Source: Thiogranum sp. (GTDB taxonomy: Bacteria; Pseudomonadota; Gammaproteobacteria; DSM-19610). From it: a stretch of DNA of 38,611 nucleotides. The stretch is taken from NCBI GenBank assembly GCA_024636585.1, contig JAGXGS010000039.1, positions 1-38,611 of the forward strand. The letters run 5' to 3'. The notes beneath the pieces were generated by a model, which did no database searches, was not told where the DNA came from, and saw nothing but the letters and a program-made list of their open reading frames with translations. Made by a program: the position numbers and the translations under genes. The stretch's first letter is position 1; each line of letters opens with the position of its first letter. Shown here piece after piece: positions 1 through 5,172 of the stretch.

Positions 1-1
1 A

Positions 2-163
2 TACGACTTTACGTTAAATTCCTCTAGCGTATCTGCCGTGCCTTTGCCTGGCGGTCTTCTGCTATTCGGGAGTGGTATGTTTGGCTTGCTTGGCCAGCTT
101 GTAAGAAAAACATCTAACAAGGCGGCCCAGTCCGACGCGGCGCGGCCGCGCGGCTGGCCTTAA
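2..163 (+). CDS. C-terminal end of a VPLPA-CTERM-like sorted surface protein (5' truncated by window edge)
   Basis: An open frame enters from the left edge and ends at TAA 161-163. It contains the motif VPLP, then a glycine/leucine-rich hydrophobic stretch (GGLLLFGSGMFGLLG), then a basic LVRK. That is the three-part architecture of the VPLPA/PEP-CTERM sorting signals recognised by exosortases, which process exported surface or biofilm-matrix proteins. Unusually, the frame does not stop after the basic cluster but continues about 17 residues through the attC site, so the extreme C-terminus is encoded by the recombination site. The N-terminal domain is outside the window, so the mature function cannot be told. 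The short length makes a chance frame possible, but order, spacing and cassette position all fit. Confidence 0.6.
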   Translation, partial: YDFTLNSSSVSAVPLPGGLLLFGSGMFGLLGQLVRKTSNKAAQSDAARPRGWP

Positions 164-172
164 TCGTTATGT
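112..172 (+). other. attC recombination site 1
   Basis: R'' box ATCTAAC at 112-118 matches RYYYAAC. The R' box GTTATGT is at 166-172. The arms between are GC-rich and can pair imperfectly around a GCGCGGCCGCGCGG centre. The site closes the sorting-signal cassette. The TTA right after the predicted cleavage G is the reversed stop codon of vapC. Confidence 0.8.
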
Positions 173-565
173 GTAAATTGCATTACGTAGGCCGAGGTGT
201 TCTACAAAAGGTTTGAAATCTTTATCTGAAAACAGCAAGGGGAGGTTATGTTCAATGCAAAACGATGCAATTATTACATCGGCGGTCTTTCTGATAGTAA
301 TTCCTTTTTTGCGTAGCTTGCGAAAATTATTCGCGCTCTTCACCGCCATTTTTGTACCAAGCAATTCGAAGATCGTCAGCTCACCCAGCAAGCGCCTGGC
401 GGTTTTGTAGTCCTTGTCATGCCTAAAACCCTGGAGAACTTCAGTAAGAATCAAATCTCCTATTGCAACGGCGCTAACTCCCAGCATCCCGTCGAGAAAA
501 TCAGTTTCCGGGGAGCCGTTGCCACTGAAGTAGTCAATCCAAACGCTGGAATCAACCAAAATCAT
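167..565 (-). CDS. vapC: VapC-type PIN-domain ribonuclease toxin
   Basis: This 132-residue protein is a complete PIN domain. The acidic residues expected to bind Mg2+/Mn2+ are at Asp5 (MILVDSS), Glu42 (LTEVLQG), Asp96 (KTADVIIA) and Asp114/Asp116 (FSDKDF). VapC toxins are endoribonucleases that cut tRNA or rRNA and block translation until bound by VapB. The start overlaps the vapB stop by 4 bp (ATGA), so the pair should be translationally coupled. The gene runs against the array direction, and its TAA stop is formed by the first three bases of the cassette, directly after the attC cleavage G, so excision would not alter it. Family assignment is firm; the RNA target is unknown. Confidence 0.92.
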   Translation of the reverse strand: MILVDSSVWIDYFSGNGSPETDFLDGMLGVSAVAIGDLILTEVLQGFRHDKDYKTARRLLGELTIFELLGTKMAVKSANNFRKLRKKGITIRKTADVIIASFCIEHNLPLLFSDKDFKPFVEHLGLRNAIYT

Positions 566-756
566 GAAGCGCTTCGCATCTCGTCAAGATTGCCAGACCA
601 TTGTAGTTTCCCTCGAAATCGCTTAATTCCTTCTTGCTTTTTTAATTTTATCAATGTCTTAAGGCCAAGCTCTACTGCTTCCTTCTTGGTCTGTAAACCA
701 GTTGCTTTGAGTGCATCGTTCATTAGTTTGTCATCAATTTCGATATTAGTACGCAT
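562..756 (-). CDS. vapB: VapB-type antitoxin
   Basis: A 64-residue protein with an N-terminal ribbon-helix-helix pattern (MRTNIEIDDKLMNDALKATG, residues 1-20) that should dimerise and bind DNA. The charged C-terminal tail (FRGKLQWSGNLDEMR) is the part that normally wraps the PIN toxin. It is the first gene of the vapBC operon and ends in a 4 bp overlap with vapC. A purine-rich ribosome site (AGGAG) lies about nine bases before the ATG. It is expected to neutralise VapC and, with it, repress its own promoter at 799-827. Confidence 0.9.
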   Translation of the reverse strand: MRTNIEIDDKLMNDALKATGLQTKKEAVELGLKTLIKLKKQEGIKRFRGKLQWSGNLDEMRSAS

Positions 757-798
757 AGGGTTTAACTCCTGGAAGGGTTGTCAATGTGTATGAAACGA

Positions 799-827
799 AG
801 TATATATACACATAACAATCGCGTCAA
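799..827 (-). promoter_or_regulatory. vapBC sigma70-type promoter with palindromic operator
   Basis: On the minus strand TTGACG (827-822), a 17 bp spacer and TATACT (804-799) form a good sigma70 promoter, placing the start about 36 bases before vapB. The -35 hexamer lies inside attC site 2. A perfect 10 bp palindrome GTATATATAC (800-809) covers the -10 region and is a likely VapBC operator. Prediction from sequence only. Confidence 0.65.
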
Positions 828-896
828 CTCGGACCGCCCAAAGCTGCATCGCTTCGCTATGCAGCTTTGGGCAGCCGGTTACGCGAAGCGTTAGCT
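810..896 (+). other. attC recombination site 2
   Basis: Left box ACATAAC (810-816) and right box GTTAGCT (890-896). The arms pair with small bulges: ATCGCG...AACTCGG against CCGGTT...CGCG. The centre is a long perfect hairpin, GCCCAAAGCTGCAT on the left pairing with ATGCAGCTTTGGGC on the right. It is the longest clear attC here (87 bp) and closes the vapBC cassette. Confidence 0.85.
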
Positions 897-912
897 TTCA
901 TAGGAAACAGCG

Positions 913-1500
913 ATGCGAGTTTTATTATTAGTATTGGTGGTGGCTACGCTGTTATCTGGGTGCAGCACCACCCCAGGTGACGCGGCTCGTGGTAGCGGAC
1001 ATCCTGAGCAAGCCGCAGAGCTGTATCGGAAAGGTGCGGAACAAGGCGATCCTGTTGCTGCGTTCAAGCTTGCTTCAATGGTGGAGGGTGGGAAGGTTGC
1101 GGCCGCGCAATACGGGTCGGCTGGTAGTTGGTACAACAAAGCCTGTCTACTCGGTGATACTGTCGGTTGCCACAATGCCGGCGTTGGGTATGAGTATGGG
1201 AATCTCGGTTTGGAAAAAGATTATGAAAAGGCTCGTACTTCATATCAACGTGCCGCGGAACGTGGCTACATGCAATCCCAGTACAACCTAGGGTCGCTCT
1301 ATTCAAATCTGTATTTTACAAACGACGTTGAGGGGTTGAGGTGGCTTCTCGCTTCTCAGGCCAAGGCTCAAGAGTGTTCGAGCAAGCCCCTATGCAAGTG
1401 GATACTCGAAGACCCACCAGGTCACATCGAAGTATTGAGGGCACGCATGTCTCCTGAGCAGGTGAGAGAAGCGGAGTCTCGGACAGTGCAGGCGAAATGA
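913..1500 (+). CDS. Sel1-repeat lipoprotein
   Basis: A 195-residue protein with a lipoprotein signal peptide: basic start, hydrophobic run, lipobox LLSGC with Cys17. Sel1/TPR-like helical repeats follow from about residue 33, seen as alanine/glycine/tyrosine-spaced units (AAELYRKGAEQGDPVAAFKL; WYNKACLLGDTVGCHNAG; ARTSYQRAAERGYMQSQYNL). The fold is a protein-interaction solenoid, here membrane-anchored in the envelope; no enzymatic function is evident. The ATG is 22 bases after the cassette boundary with AGGAA six bases upstream. The TGA at 1498-1500 is followed at once by attC site 3, the compact layout of a one-gene cassette. It could be a secreted interaction or immunity-like protein, but nothing in the sequence decides this. 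Confidence 0.85.
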   Translation: MRVLLLVLVVATLLSGCSTTPGDAARGSGHPEQAAELYRKGAEQGDPVAAFKLASMVEGGKVAAAQYGSAGSWYNKACLLGDTVGCHNAGVGYEYGNLGLEKDYEKARTSYQRAAERGYMQSQYNLGSLYSNLYFTNDVEGLRWLLASQAKAQECSSKPLCKWILEDPPGHIEVLRARMSPEQVREAESRTVQAK

Positions 1501-1502
1501 AA

Positions 1503-1559
1503 GCCAACAAGGCGCGCAACCCGGACGGCTTCGCCGCCGGTTCGCTTAGACGTTAGAGG
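1503..1559 (+). other. attC recombination site 3
   Basis: R''-like box AGCCAAC (1503-1509) and R' box GTTAGAG (1553-1559). A GGACGGC/GCCGCCGG hairpin core surrounds a ttc loop. It closes the Sel1 lipoprotein cassette. Confidence 0.8.
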
Positions 1560-1593
1560 TTATCAGGCCGATAGCCAACAGGCCATATAAATC

Positions 1594-1619
1594 GCCATAC
1601 GTATATATGTACATATGGC
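1594..1619. promoter_or_regulatory. Imperfect palindrome upstream of brnTA, probable autoregulatory operator
   Basis: GCCATA (1594-1599) and TATGGC (1614-1619) flank an AT-rich, largely symmetric centre (GTATATATGTAC), 24 bases before the brnT ATG. A second GGCCATATAA stands just upstream at 1581. BrnTA modules are known to repress themselves through BrnA, so this is the likely binding site; promoter hexamers are not clear. Confidence 0.45.
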
Positions 1620-1642
1620 CAGATATATGTTAGGGTTCCCGC

Positions 1643-1930
1643 ATGAGCATGGAAAGCTTTGAATGGGATCCGGAGAAGGATCTTCTCAATCAGGCTAAGC
1701 ACGGCGTTTCGTTTTCTGGAGCGCAATCGGCTTTCGCTGATCCGGATCGCGTAATAGCGGAAGACCTGTCCCATAGCCACAGTGAAAAACGGTATTACTG
1801 TTTCGGGAAGGCTGGGGATGGCATCTTGCCTGTCCGATTTACATACCGCCGTGGTCTTATCCGGATTATCGGGGCTGGCTATTGGCGTAAAGGTAGGCAG
1901 ATTTATGAGCGCGAAAATCAAATACACTGA
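1643..1930 (+). CDS. brnT: BrnT family toxin (DUF497)
   Basis: A 95-residue protein with the family hallmarks: FEWDPEKDLLNQAKHGVSF near the N-terminus (residues 5-23), a central FADPDR, then the strand pattern SEKRYYCFGKAGDG and a terminal RRGLIRIIGAGYWRKGRQIYE. BrnT is a RelE-fold ribonuclease that halts growth and is held inactive by BrnA. The first ATG follows AGGG; a second ATG two codons later is possible. Its last 26 bases overlap brnA. It is the first gene of a plus-oriented two-gene cassette (about 1554-2188). Confidence 0.92.
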   Translation: MSMESFEWDPEKDLLNQAKHGVSFSGAQSAFADPDRVIAEDLSHSHSEKRYYCFGKAGDGILPVRFTYRRGLIRIIGAGYWRKGRQIYERENQIH

Positions 1931-2186
1931 TGAACCCCTCGGCCCCTTGAAGGTTGTGCCGGATTTCCTGCCTGCGCCAGAGGAACTCGTATTTAAGGAA
2001 GATACGGTAAAAGTGACGATTGCTCTGAGCAAGGAGAGCGTTGAGTTTTTCAAGCAAGAGGCGGAAAAGCATCATACCCAGTACCAGAAGATGATCCGTC
2101 GGTTGTTGGATGTCTACACGCTCGCGCATAAAAAACCTCTAACAAAGCGTTCCAGCCGACGCAAAAAACGCGCGGCTGAACGCTGA
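1905..2186 (+). CDS. brnA: BrnA family antitoxin with attC-encoded C-terminal tail
   Basis: A 93-residue protein. Residues 32-66 (VKVTIALSKESVEFFKQEAE and onward to the RRLLDVYT helix) match the ribbon-helix-helix DNA-binding part of BrnA, preceded by the N-terminal arm used to bind BrnT. I chose the ATG at 1905, inside the end of brnT, because the protein then has the family's usual length; longer upstream frames only shadow brnT. The last 16 codons lie within attC site 4 and give a strongly basic tail (RSSRRKKRAAER). Expected to neutralise BrnT and repress the operon. Confidence 0.88.
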   Translation: MSAKIKYTDEPLGPLKVVPDFLPAPEELVFKEDTVKVTIALSKESVEFFKQEAEKHHTQYQKMIRRLLDVYTLAHKKPLTKRSSRRKKRAAER

Positions 2187-2194
2187 CGTTAGAA
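2137..2194 (+). other. attC recombination site 4 (overlaps brnA 3' end)
   Basis: R'' CTCTAAC (2137-2143) and R' GTTAGAA (2188-2194). The arms AGCGTTCCAGCCG and CGGCTGAACGCT pair with small bulges. The brnA stop codon (2184-2186) falls inside the right arm, two bases before R'. Confidence 0.85.
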
Positions 2195-2216
2195 CTCCGG
2201 TGCGGAATACTGTCGC

Positions 2217-2245
2217 TTGACAATACTAACGCAAGACGATAGCAT
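2217..2245 (+). promoter_or_regulatory. higBA promoter
   Basis: Perfect -35 TTGACA (2217-2222), 17 bp spacer, -10 TAGCAT (2240-2245, four of six). The expected start site is about 2252, which coincides with the higB GTG, so the message may be leaderless. The promoter lies inside the cassette, just after the boundary at 2188. Confidence 0.55.
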
Positions 2246-2251
2246 TAATTC

Positions 2252-2533
2252 GTGATCAAATCATTCAAGAGCAAGGAAGCCGAGAAGATCTATCACGGAC
2301 GCTATTCGAAGCGGATACCCCGCGATATTCAGTGTCTTGCGGCTCGGAAGCTTGAAATGATCGCGGCGGCGAGCGAACTCAAATCGTTGCGAATTCCGCC
2401 GTCCAACCGATTAGAGAAGCTAAAGGGCGATAGGGTGGGGCAGCACAGCGTACGTATAAACGATCAGTGGCGTATCTGTTTTATTTGGAAAGCTGGTGAC
2501 GCCCATGAGGTGGATATCGTTGATTATCATTAG
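2252..2533 (+). CDS. higB: HigB/RelE-family mRNA interferase toxin
   Basis: A 93-residue protein spanning the family's whole length: MIKSFKSKEAEKIYHG at the start, LEKLKGDRVGQHSVRINDQW (the conserved L.PLKGDR..G..S..V...WRI pattern) at about residues 52-71, and a terminal HEVDIVDYH. HigB binds the ribosome and cleaves mRNA in the A site; HigA blocks it. It begins with GTG, and no Shine-Dalgarno sequence is visible upstream. Toxin-first order and the short gap to higA are normal for higBA. It is the first gene of cassette 5. Confidence 0.92.
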   Translation: MIKSFKSKEAEKIYHGRYSKRIPRDIQCLAARKLEMIAAASELKSLRIPPSNRLEKLKGDRVGQHSVRINDQWRICFIWKAGDAHEVDIVDYH

Positions 2534-2544
2534 AGGTGTCAGTC

Positions 2545-2844
2545 ATGGCTAAGAGAGGTTTCGATCCCATTCATCCTGGTGAGATTCTGCTAGAGGAGTT
2601 CTTGCGGCCTATGGGTATATCTCAATACCGCCTTGCGAAAGATATCAGTGTGGCGCAACGCCGCATCAGCGAAATTACCCAAGGCAAGCGATCTATTACA
2701 GCTGATACGGCGTTACGCCTCGGTCGGTACTTTGGCATGGAGGCGCAGTTTTGGCTCAATCTTCAGTCACGTTACGATCTTTTGTGCGCAGAAGCGGAAC
2801 TCGCCAAACGACTGGAAAAAGAAGTTACGCCCCATGCGGCATAG
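2545..2844 (+). CDS. higA: HigA antitoxin, XRE-type regulator
   Basis: A 99-residue helix-turn-helix protein. The family opening FDPIHPGEILLEEFL (residues 5-19) leads into an XRE HTH (ISQYRLAKDISVAQRRISEI, about residues 24-43) and the conserved GMEAQFWLNLQSRYDL helix. Antitoxin to HigB and probable repressor of the cassette promoter. A GTG three codons upstream is possible, but the ATG at 2545 has GAGGTG at a good distance, so I start there. The gene stops 8 bases before attC site 5. Confidence 0.92.
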   Translation: MAKRGFDPIHPGEILLEEFLRPMGISQYRLAKDISVAQRRISEITQGKRSITADTALRLGRYFGMEAQFWLNLQSRYDLLCAEAELAKRLEKEVTPHAA

Positions 2845-2852
2845 AAGAAGAG

Positions 2853-2910
2853 TTCTAACCAGCCCATCAAGCCGACGCGAAGATCGCGCGGCTTATCGGC
2901 GACGTTAGAG
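2853..2910 (+). other. attC recombination site 5
   Basis: R'' TTCTAAC (2853-2859), R' GTTAGAG (2904-2910). The AAGCCGACGCG and CGCGCGGCTT arms pair around a short loop. It closes the higBA cassette and is very like site 4. Confidence 0.85.
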
Positions 2911-2920
2911 CGCAAGCACC

Positions 2921-3874
2921 ATGAAACTAACGGATTTGAAGATTCCAATACTCCAGGCTCCAATGGGCGGGATTGATTGTATCGAACTTGCTGCAGCAGT
3001 ATCGAATGCAGGTGGCATGGGATCACTAGCAATGACGTGGACAGAACCAGTGGCTGCCGCTGAGATGGTGTTGCGTCTGAAAGCCAAGACCAATAGCCCG
3101 TTCTTCGTAAATTTTGTCATTTCATACCCGCCTGTTTCCTTTGATGCGGTCATAGAGGCCGATGTCCCTGCGATTACGCTGTCTTGGGGGCAGAACCCTG
3201 AACTTATCGAGCGCGCGCATCGTCGCGGGATTCCTGTGGGTGTGCAGGTTGGAACGGTTGAGGGCGCTAGAATAGCGATTGATGATGGCGCAGATTTCGT
3301 AATATGTCAGGGTATAGAGGCTGGTGGACATGTTCAGTCAACGACAACGCTCGAGACGCTTCTTCGCCAAGTCGTTGAGCTGGGGAGAAACGTACCGGTT
3401 GTTGCGGCTGGTGGCATGGCGGATGGTGCTGACATCAGGTGGGCTATAGGAAAAGGCGCTACCGCTGTAATGCTTGGCACTCGGTTTGTTGCCACGCAGG
3501 AAAGCCGGGCACACCCGTTGTATAAAGAAGCTATCGTAAACTCGACAGGGGCGGATACATCGTACACGCTTTGTTTCGACGGAGGTTGGCCTTATGCAGC
3601 ACACAGGGTACTTAGAAATGAAACATTGCGACGATGGGAGGCAGCAGGCTGTCCTCCAAACGGCTCACGCCCGGGCGAAGGAGACGTTGTTGCACGAGAC
3701 TCATCCGGTACTGAAATGCATCGATATAGTGTTAGTCCGCCGCAGGCGTCAACAACAGGAGAGGTAATGGAATGCTGCCAATATGCTGGTCTGGGAACCA
3801 GTAAAATTACCGACATACCAAGCGCAATAGATCTTGTACCTCGATTGTGGAATGAATGCAAAATCATGGAATAG
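2921..3874 (+). CDS. Nitronate monooxygenase-like FMN-dependent flavoprotein
   Basis: A 317-residue TIM-barrel flavoprotein of the nitronate monooxygenase (2-nitropropane dioxygenase) family. Seen are the opening LKIPILQAPMGG (residues 6-17), AVSNAGGMGSL near residue 27, the FMN-phosphate region CQGIEAGGHV, VVAAGGMADGADIRWAIGKG, and VMLGTRFVATQESRAH. Family members oxidise alkyl nitronates or related compounds; some use propionate-3-nitronate, others are enoyl-ACP reductases, and the substrate here cannot be told. It is a normal-length metabolic gene in its own integron cassette. The ATG is only 17 bases from the cassette boundary, and the only Shine-Dalgarno-like bases are AGAG of the attC R' box. 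Confidence 0.88.
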   Translation: MKLTDLKIPILQAPMGGIDCIELAAAVSNAGGMGSLAMTWTEPVAAAEMVLRLKAKTNSPFFVNFVISYPPVSFDAVIEADVPAITLSWGQNPELIERAHRRGIPVGVQVGTVEGARIAIDDGADFVICQGIEAGGHVQSTTTLETLLRQVVELGRNVPVVAAGGMADGADIRWAIGKGATAVMLGTRFVATQESRAHPLYKEAIVNSTGADTSYTLCFDGGWPYAAHRVLRNETLRRWEAAGCPPNGSRPGEGDVVARDSSGTEMHRYSVSPPQASTTGEVMECCQYAGLGTSKITDIPSAIDLVPRLWNECKIME

Positions 3875-3878
3875 TGCG

Positions 3879-3938
3879 CTCTAACAATGCAGTCGAGAAG
3901 GACGCGCTGCCGCGCGCGTCTCACTGCGAACGTTCGAT
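3879..3938 (+). other. attC recombination site 6
   Basis: R'' CTCTAAC (3879-3885) and a divergent R' GTTCGAT (3932-3938). The arms ATGCAGTCGAGAAGGACGCG and CGCGCGTCTCACTGC are imperfectly complementary. It closes the flavoprotein cassette. Confidence 0.75.
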
Positions 3939-3966
3939 TTCCATGCCCAAGCATGGGGACTATAAT
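3938..3966 (+). promoter_or_regulatory. parDE-like promoter with operator palindrome in the spacer
   Basis: TTTCCA (3938-3943), 17 bp spacer, perfect -10 TATAAT (3961-3966). The spacer holds the palindrome CCATGC-CCAA-GCATGG (3941-3956), well placed for repression by the antitoxin. The -35 begins on the last base of attC site 6. Confidence 0.65.
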
Positions 3967-3995
3967 AGCCGTATCCGTACAGAAGGGTGGTTCAG

Positions 3996-4181
3996 ATGGA
4001 ATCGGCAAAAGACGAGATGAAACAGGTGCTTGAAAGCCAGCCCGACGACAGCTCGTATGATGAATTGCTTCGGGAGCTGGCGTTCAAAAGAATGGTCGAT
4101 AAGGGCCTGGCTGACGTTGAACAAGGCAATGTTGTATCTAATGAGGAGATGCGTAGTCGTATCCAGTCATGGCGAAAATAA
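3996..4181 (+). CDS. Type II antitoxin, ParD/RelB-like (small, unclassified)
   Basis: A 61-residue acidic protein, predicted mainly helical (LLRELAFKRMVDKGLADVEQ, then NEEMRSRIQSW), overlapping a RelE/ParE toxin by 13 bp. The C-terminal SNEEMRSRIQSWRK resembles the toxin-binding end of many ParE partners. I do not see a clear ribbon-helix-helix, so the exact antitoxin family is open. ATG 3996 is preferred to GTG 3987 because AGAAGG then lies nine bases upstream. The promoter and palindrome just upstream suggest self-repression. Confidence 0.75.
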   Translation: MESAKDEMKQVLESQPDDSSYDELLRELAFKRMVDKGLADVEQGNVVSNEEMRSRIQSWRK

Positions 4182-4465
4182 CATGGACGAATGAAGCGCA
4201 AAATTGGTTGAAGGATGTTTACGAATACATTGCGCACGAAAATCCGACTGTGGCAGGGGACGTAGTTGATGGAATATATAATAAAGCGCAAGTTCTAAAA
4301 GAATTTCCCGACATTGGCTATAAGTACGAGCATAAATCGGGAAAAGATGTACGTATCCTGCTGTACGGTCATTACCGCATCACTTATCTAAAGAATTCTG
4401 ACGGCGATATTTCGGTTATCGGTGTTTTTCATGGGGCGCTGGAAATTGAAAATTATCTCATCTAA
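4169..4465 (+). CDS. parE: ParE/RelE-superfamily toxin
   Basis: A 98-residue toxin with the ParE pattern: an N-terminal strand (ITWTNEAQNWLKDVYEYIA), the helical hairpin, LKEFPDIGYKY, then VRILLYGHYRITYLK (the conserved R.L..G.YRI.Y motif, about residues 62-76), and the closing VIGVFHGALEIENYL. ParE members poison gyrase and RelE members cleave mRNA; the pattern favours ParE, but the target is an inference. Its start lies inside the antitoxin gene, so the two are probably translationally coupled. Full family length, no damage seen. Confidence 0.85.
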   Translation: MAKITWTNEAQNWLKDVYEYIAHENPTVAGDVVDGIYNKAQVLKEFPDIGYKYEHKSGKDVRILLYGHYRITYLKNSDGDISVIGVFHGALEIENYLI

Positions 4466-4690
4466 AGTGTCGAGATTTTCGAAATCCGACCGATGTGGCG
4501 AGAGCCGGATAAGATCATTGAAGAGGCTGTAGCAAAGACCACCTATGTCAAAACGCAAAGAGTCTGGAAAGTGTATTGGTAAAGGGCTGATCTCAAGTGG
4601 CATCGATACGATCCCGATCCGGAGGTCAATAGTCTTGAGGAATTCCTGGATATCGTTAATAGAGATGAATACGCATGCTTCTTCGGCTAA
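4466..4690 (+). pseudogene. DUF3024 remnant with in-frame stop
   Basis: Directly after the parE stop and in the same frame, the sequence reads FEIRPMWREPDKIIEEAVAK, then TYVKTQRVWKVYW, a TAA stop at 4580-4582, then RADLKWHRYDPDPEV and SLEEFLDIVNRDEYACFFG to a final TAA at 4688-4690. This matches the C-terminal two-thirds of DUF3024 proteins as I know the family, where Gln or Lys would be expected in place of the stop. The N-terminal part is missing and no start codon is evident. It looks like the tail of a former separate cassette whose 5' half and preceding attC were deleted. The alternative, a translated short fragment, is unlikely. Confidence 0.75.
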
Positions 4691-4694
4691 TCGC

Positions 4695-4777
4695 ACATAA
4701 CCAACGCACCCAGTTCGCCCCCCCGCGCGGCTCGGACCACGCAAACAGCGCGCGGCCGCTGGTGCACAACATTATGC
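4695..4777 (+). other. attC recombination site 7 with altered R' box
   Basis: Left box ACATAAC (4695-4701), arms CAACGCACCCAG and CTGGTGCACAACA, GC-rich centre. The right box reads ATTATGC (4771-4777) where GTTATGC is expected, so the G at the strand-cleavage triplet is lost. It closes the parDE/DUF3024 cassette. Confidence 0.65.
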
Positions 4778-4850
4778 ATTGTAGATGAAAAGCAAGAATT
4801 CAAAGAGACTTCTCCCCTTGATGTTTGATAAAAGCGGATAGAAAAGAAAT

Positions 4851-5117
4851 ATGAGTAATACTACAGATAATATGAATGTCGAATACATTGATAACGCGAT
4901 TCAGAAGTTAAATACATACGCAAAGGAAGACAGTTTACAAGCTTTAATATCGATATTAGACGCGTTAAAACAAGACCCACACAACGAATCACTTCTGGAA
5001 AAACTTACTGATACATGGAGGAATCTTGGTGTGTATCAAGGCACGGTTTTAACCTATGTGCCCGATTTCTATACTTTCATACCGGATGATATTTTTGGAG
5101 ATAATTTAAAGAAGTAA
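4851..5117 (+). CDS. Hypothetical protein, AT-rich cassette gene
   Basis: An 88-residue acidic protein that I do not recognise. Residues 10-60 are predicted helical (YIDNAIQKLNTYAKEDSLQA; LEKLTDTWRNLG). The C-terminus is rich in aromatic and acidic residues (VPDFYTFIPDDIFGD). There is no signal peptide or membrane segment. Base composition is far more AT-rich than the surrounding chromosome, suggesting recent acquisition. A weak purine run (GAAAAGAAAT) precedes the ATG. A tiny frame of 18 codons (4785-4841) ends just upstream and may be a leader or chance. It occupies the last recognisable cassette, between attC site 7 and a degenerate site. Confidence 0.6.
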   Translation: MSNTTDNMNVEYIDNAIQKLNTYAKEDSLQALISILDALKQDPHNESLLEKLTDTWRNLGVYQGTVLTYVPDFYTFIPDDIFGDNLKK

Positions 5118-5172
5118 AATGGGATTAGTGATTGAGGGGTTAGAGCCCTTTTTACTAAATGCATTTGAAAAT

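Noticed and set aside
4388..4744. 118-codon minus-strand reading frame
   Set aside because: It lies antisense to parE and the DUF3024 remnant and crosses attC site 7; its translation has no recognisable features, while the plus strand explains the sequence.
4785..4841. 18-codon plus-strand frame before the orphan cassette gene
   Set aside because: No ribosome site and no conservation that I can judge; could be a leader peptide but equally chance in AT-rich DNA.
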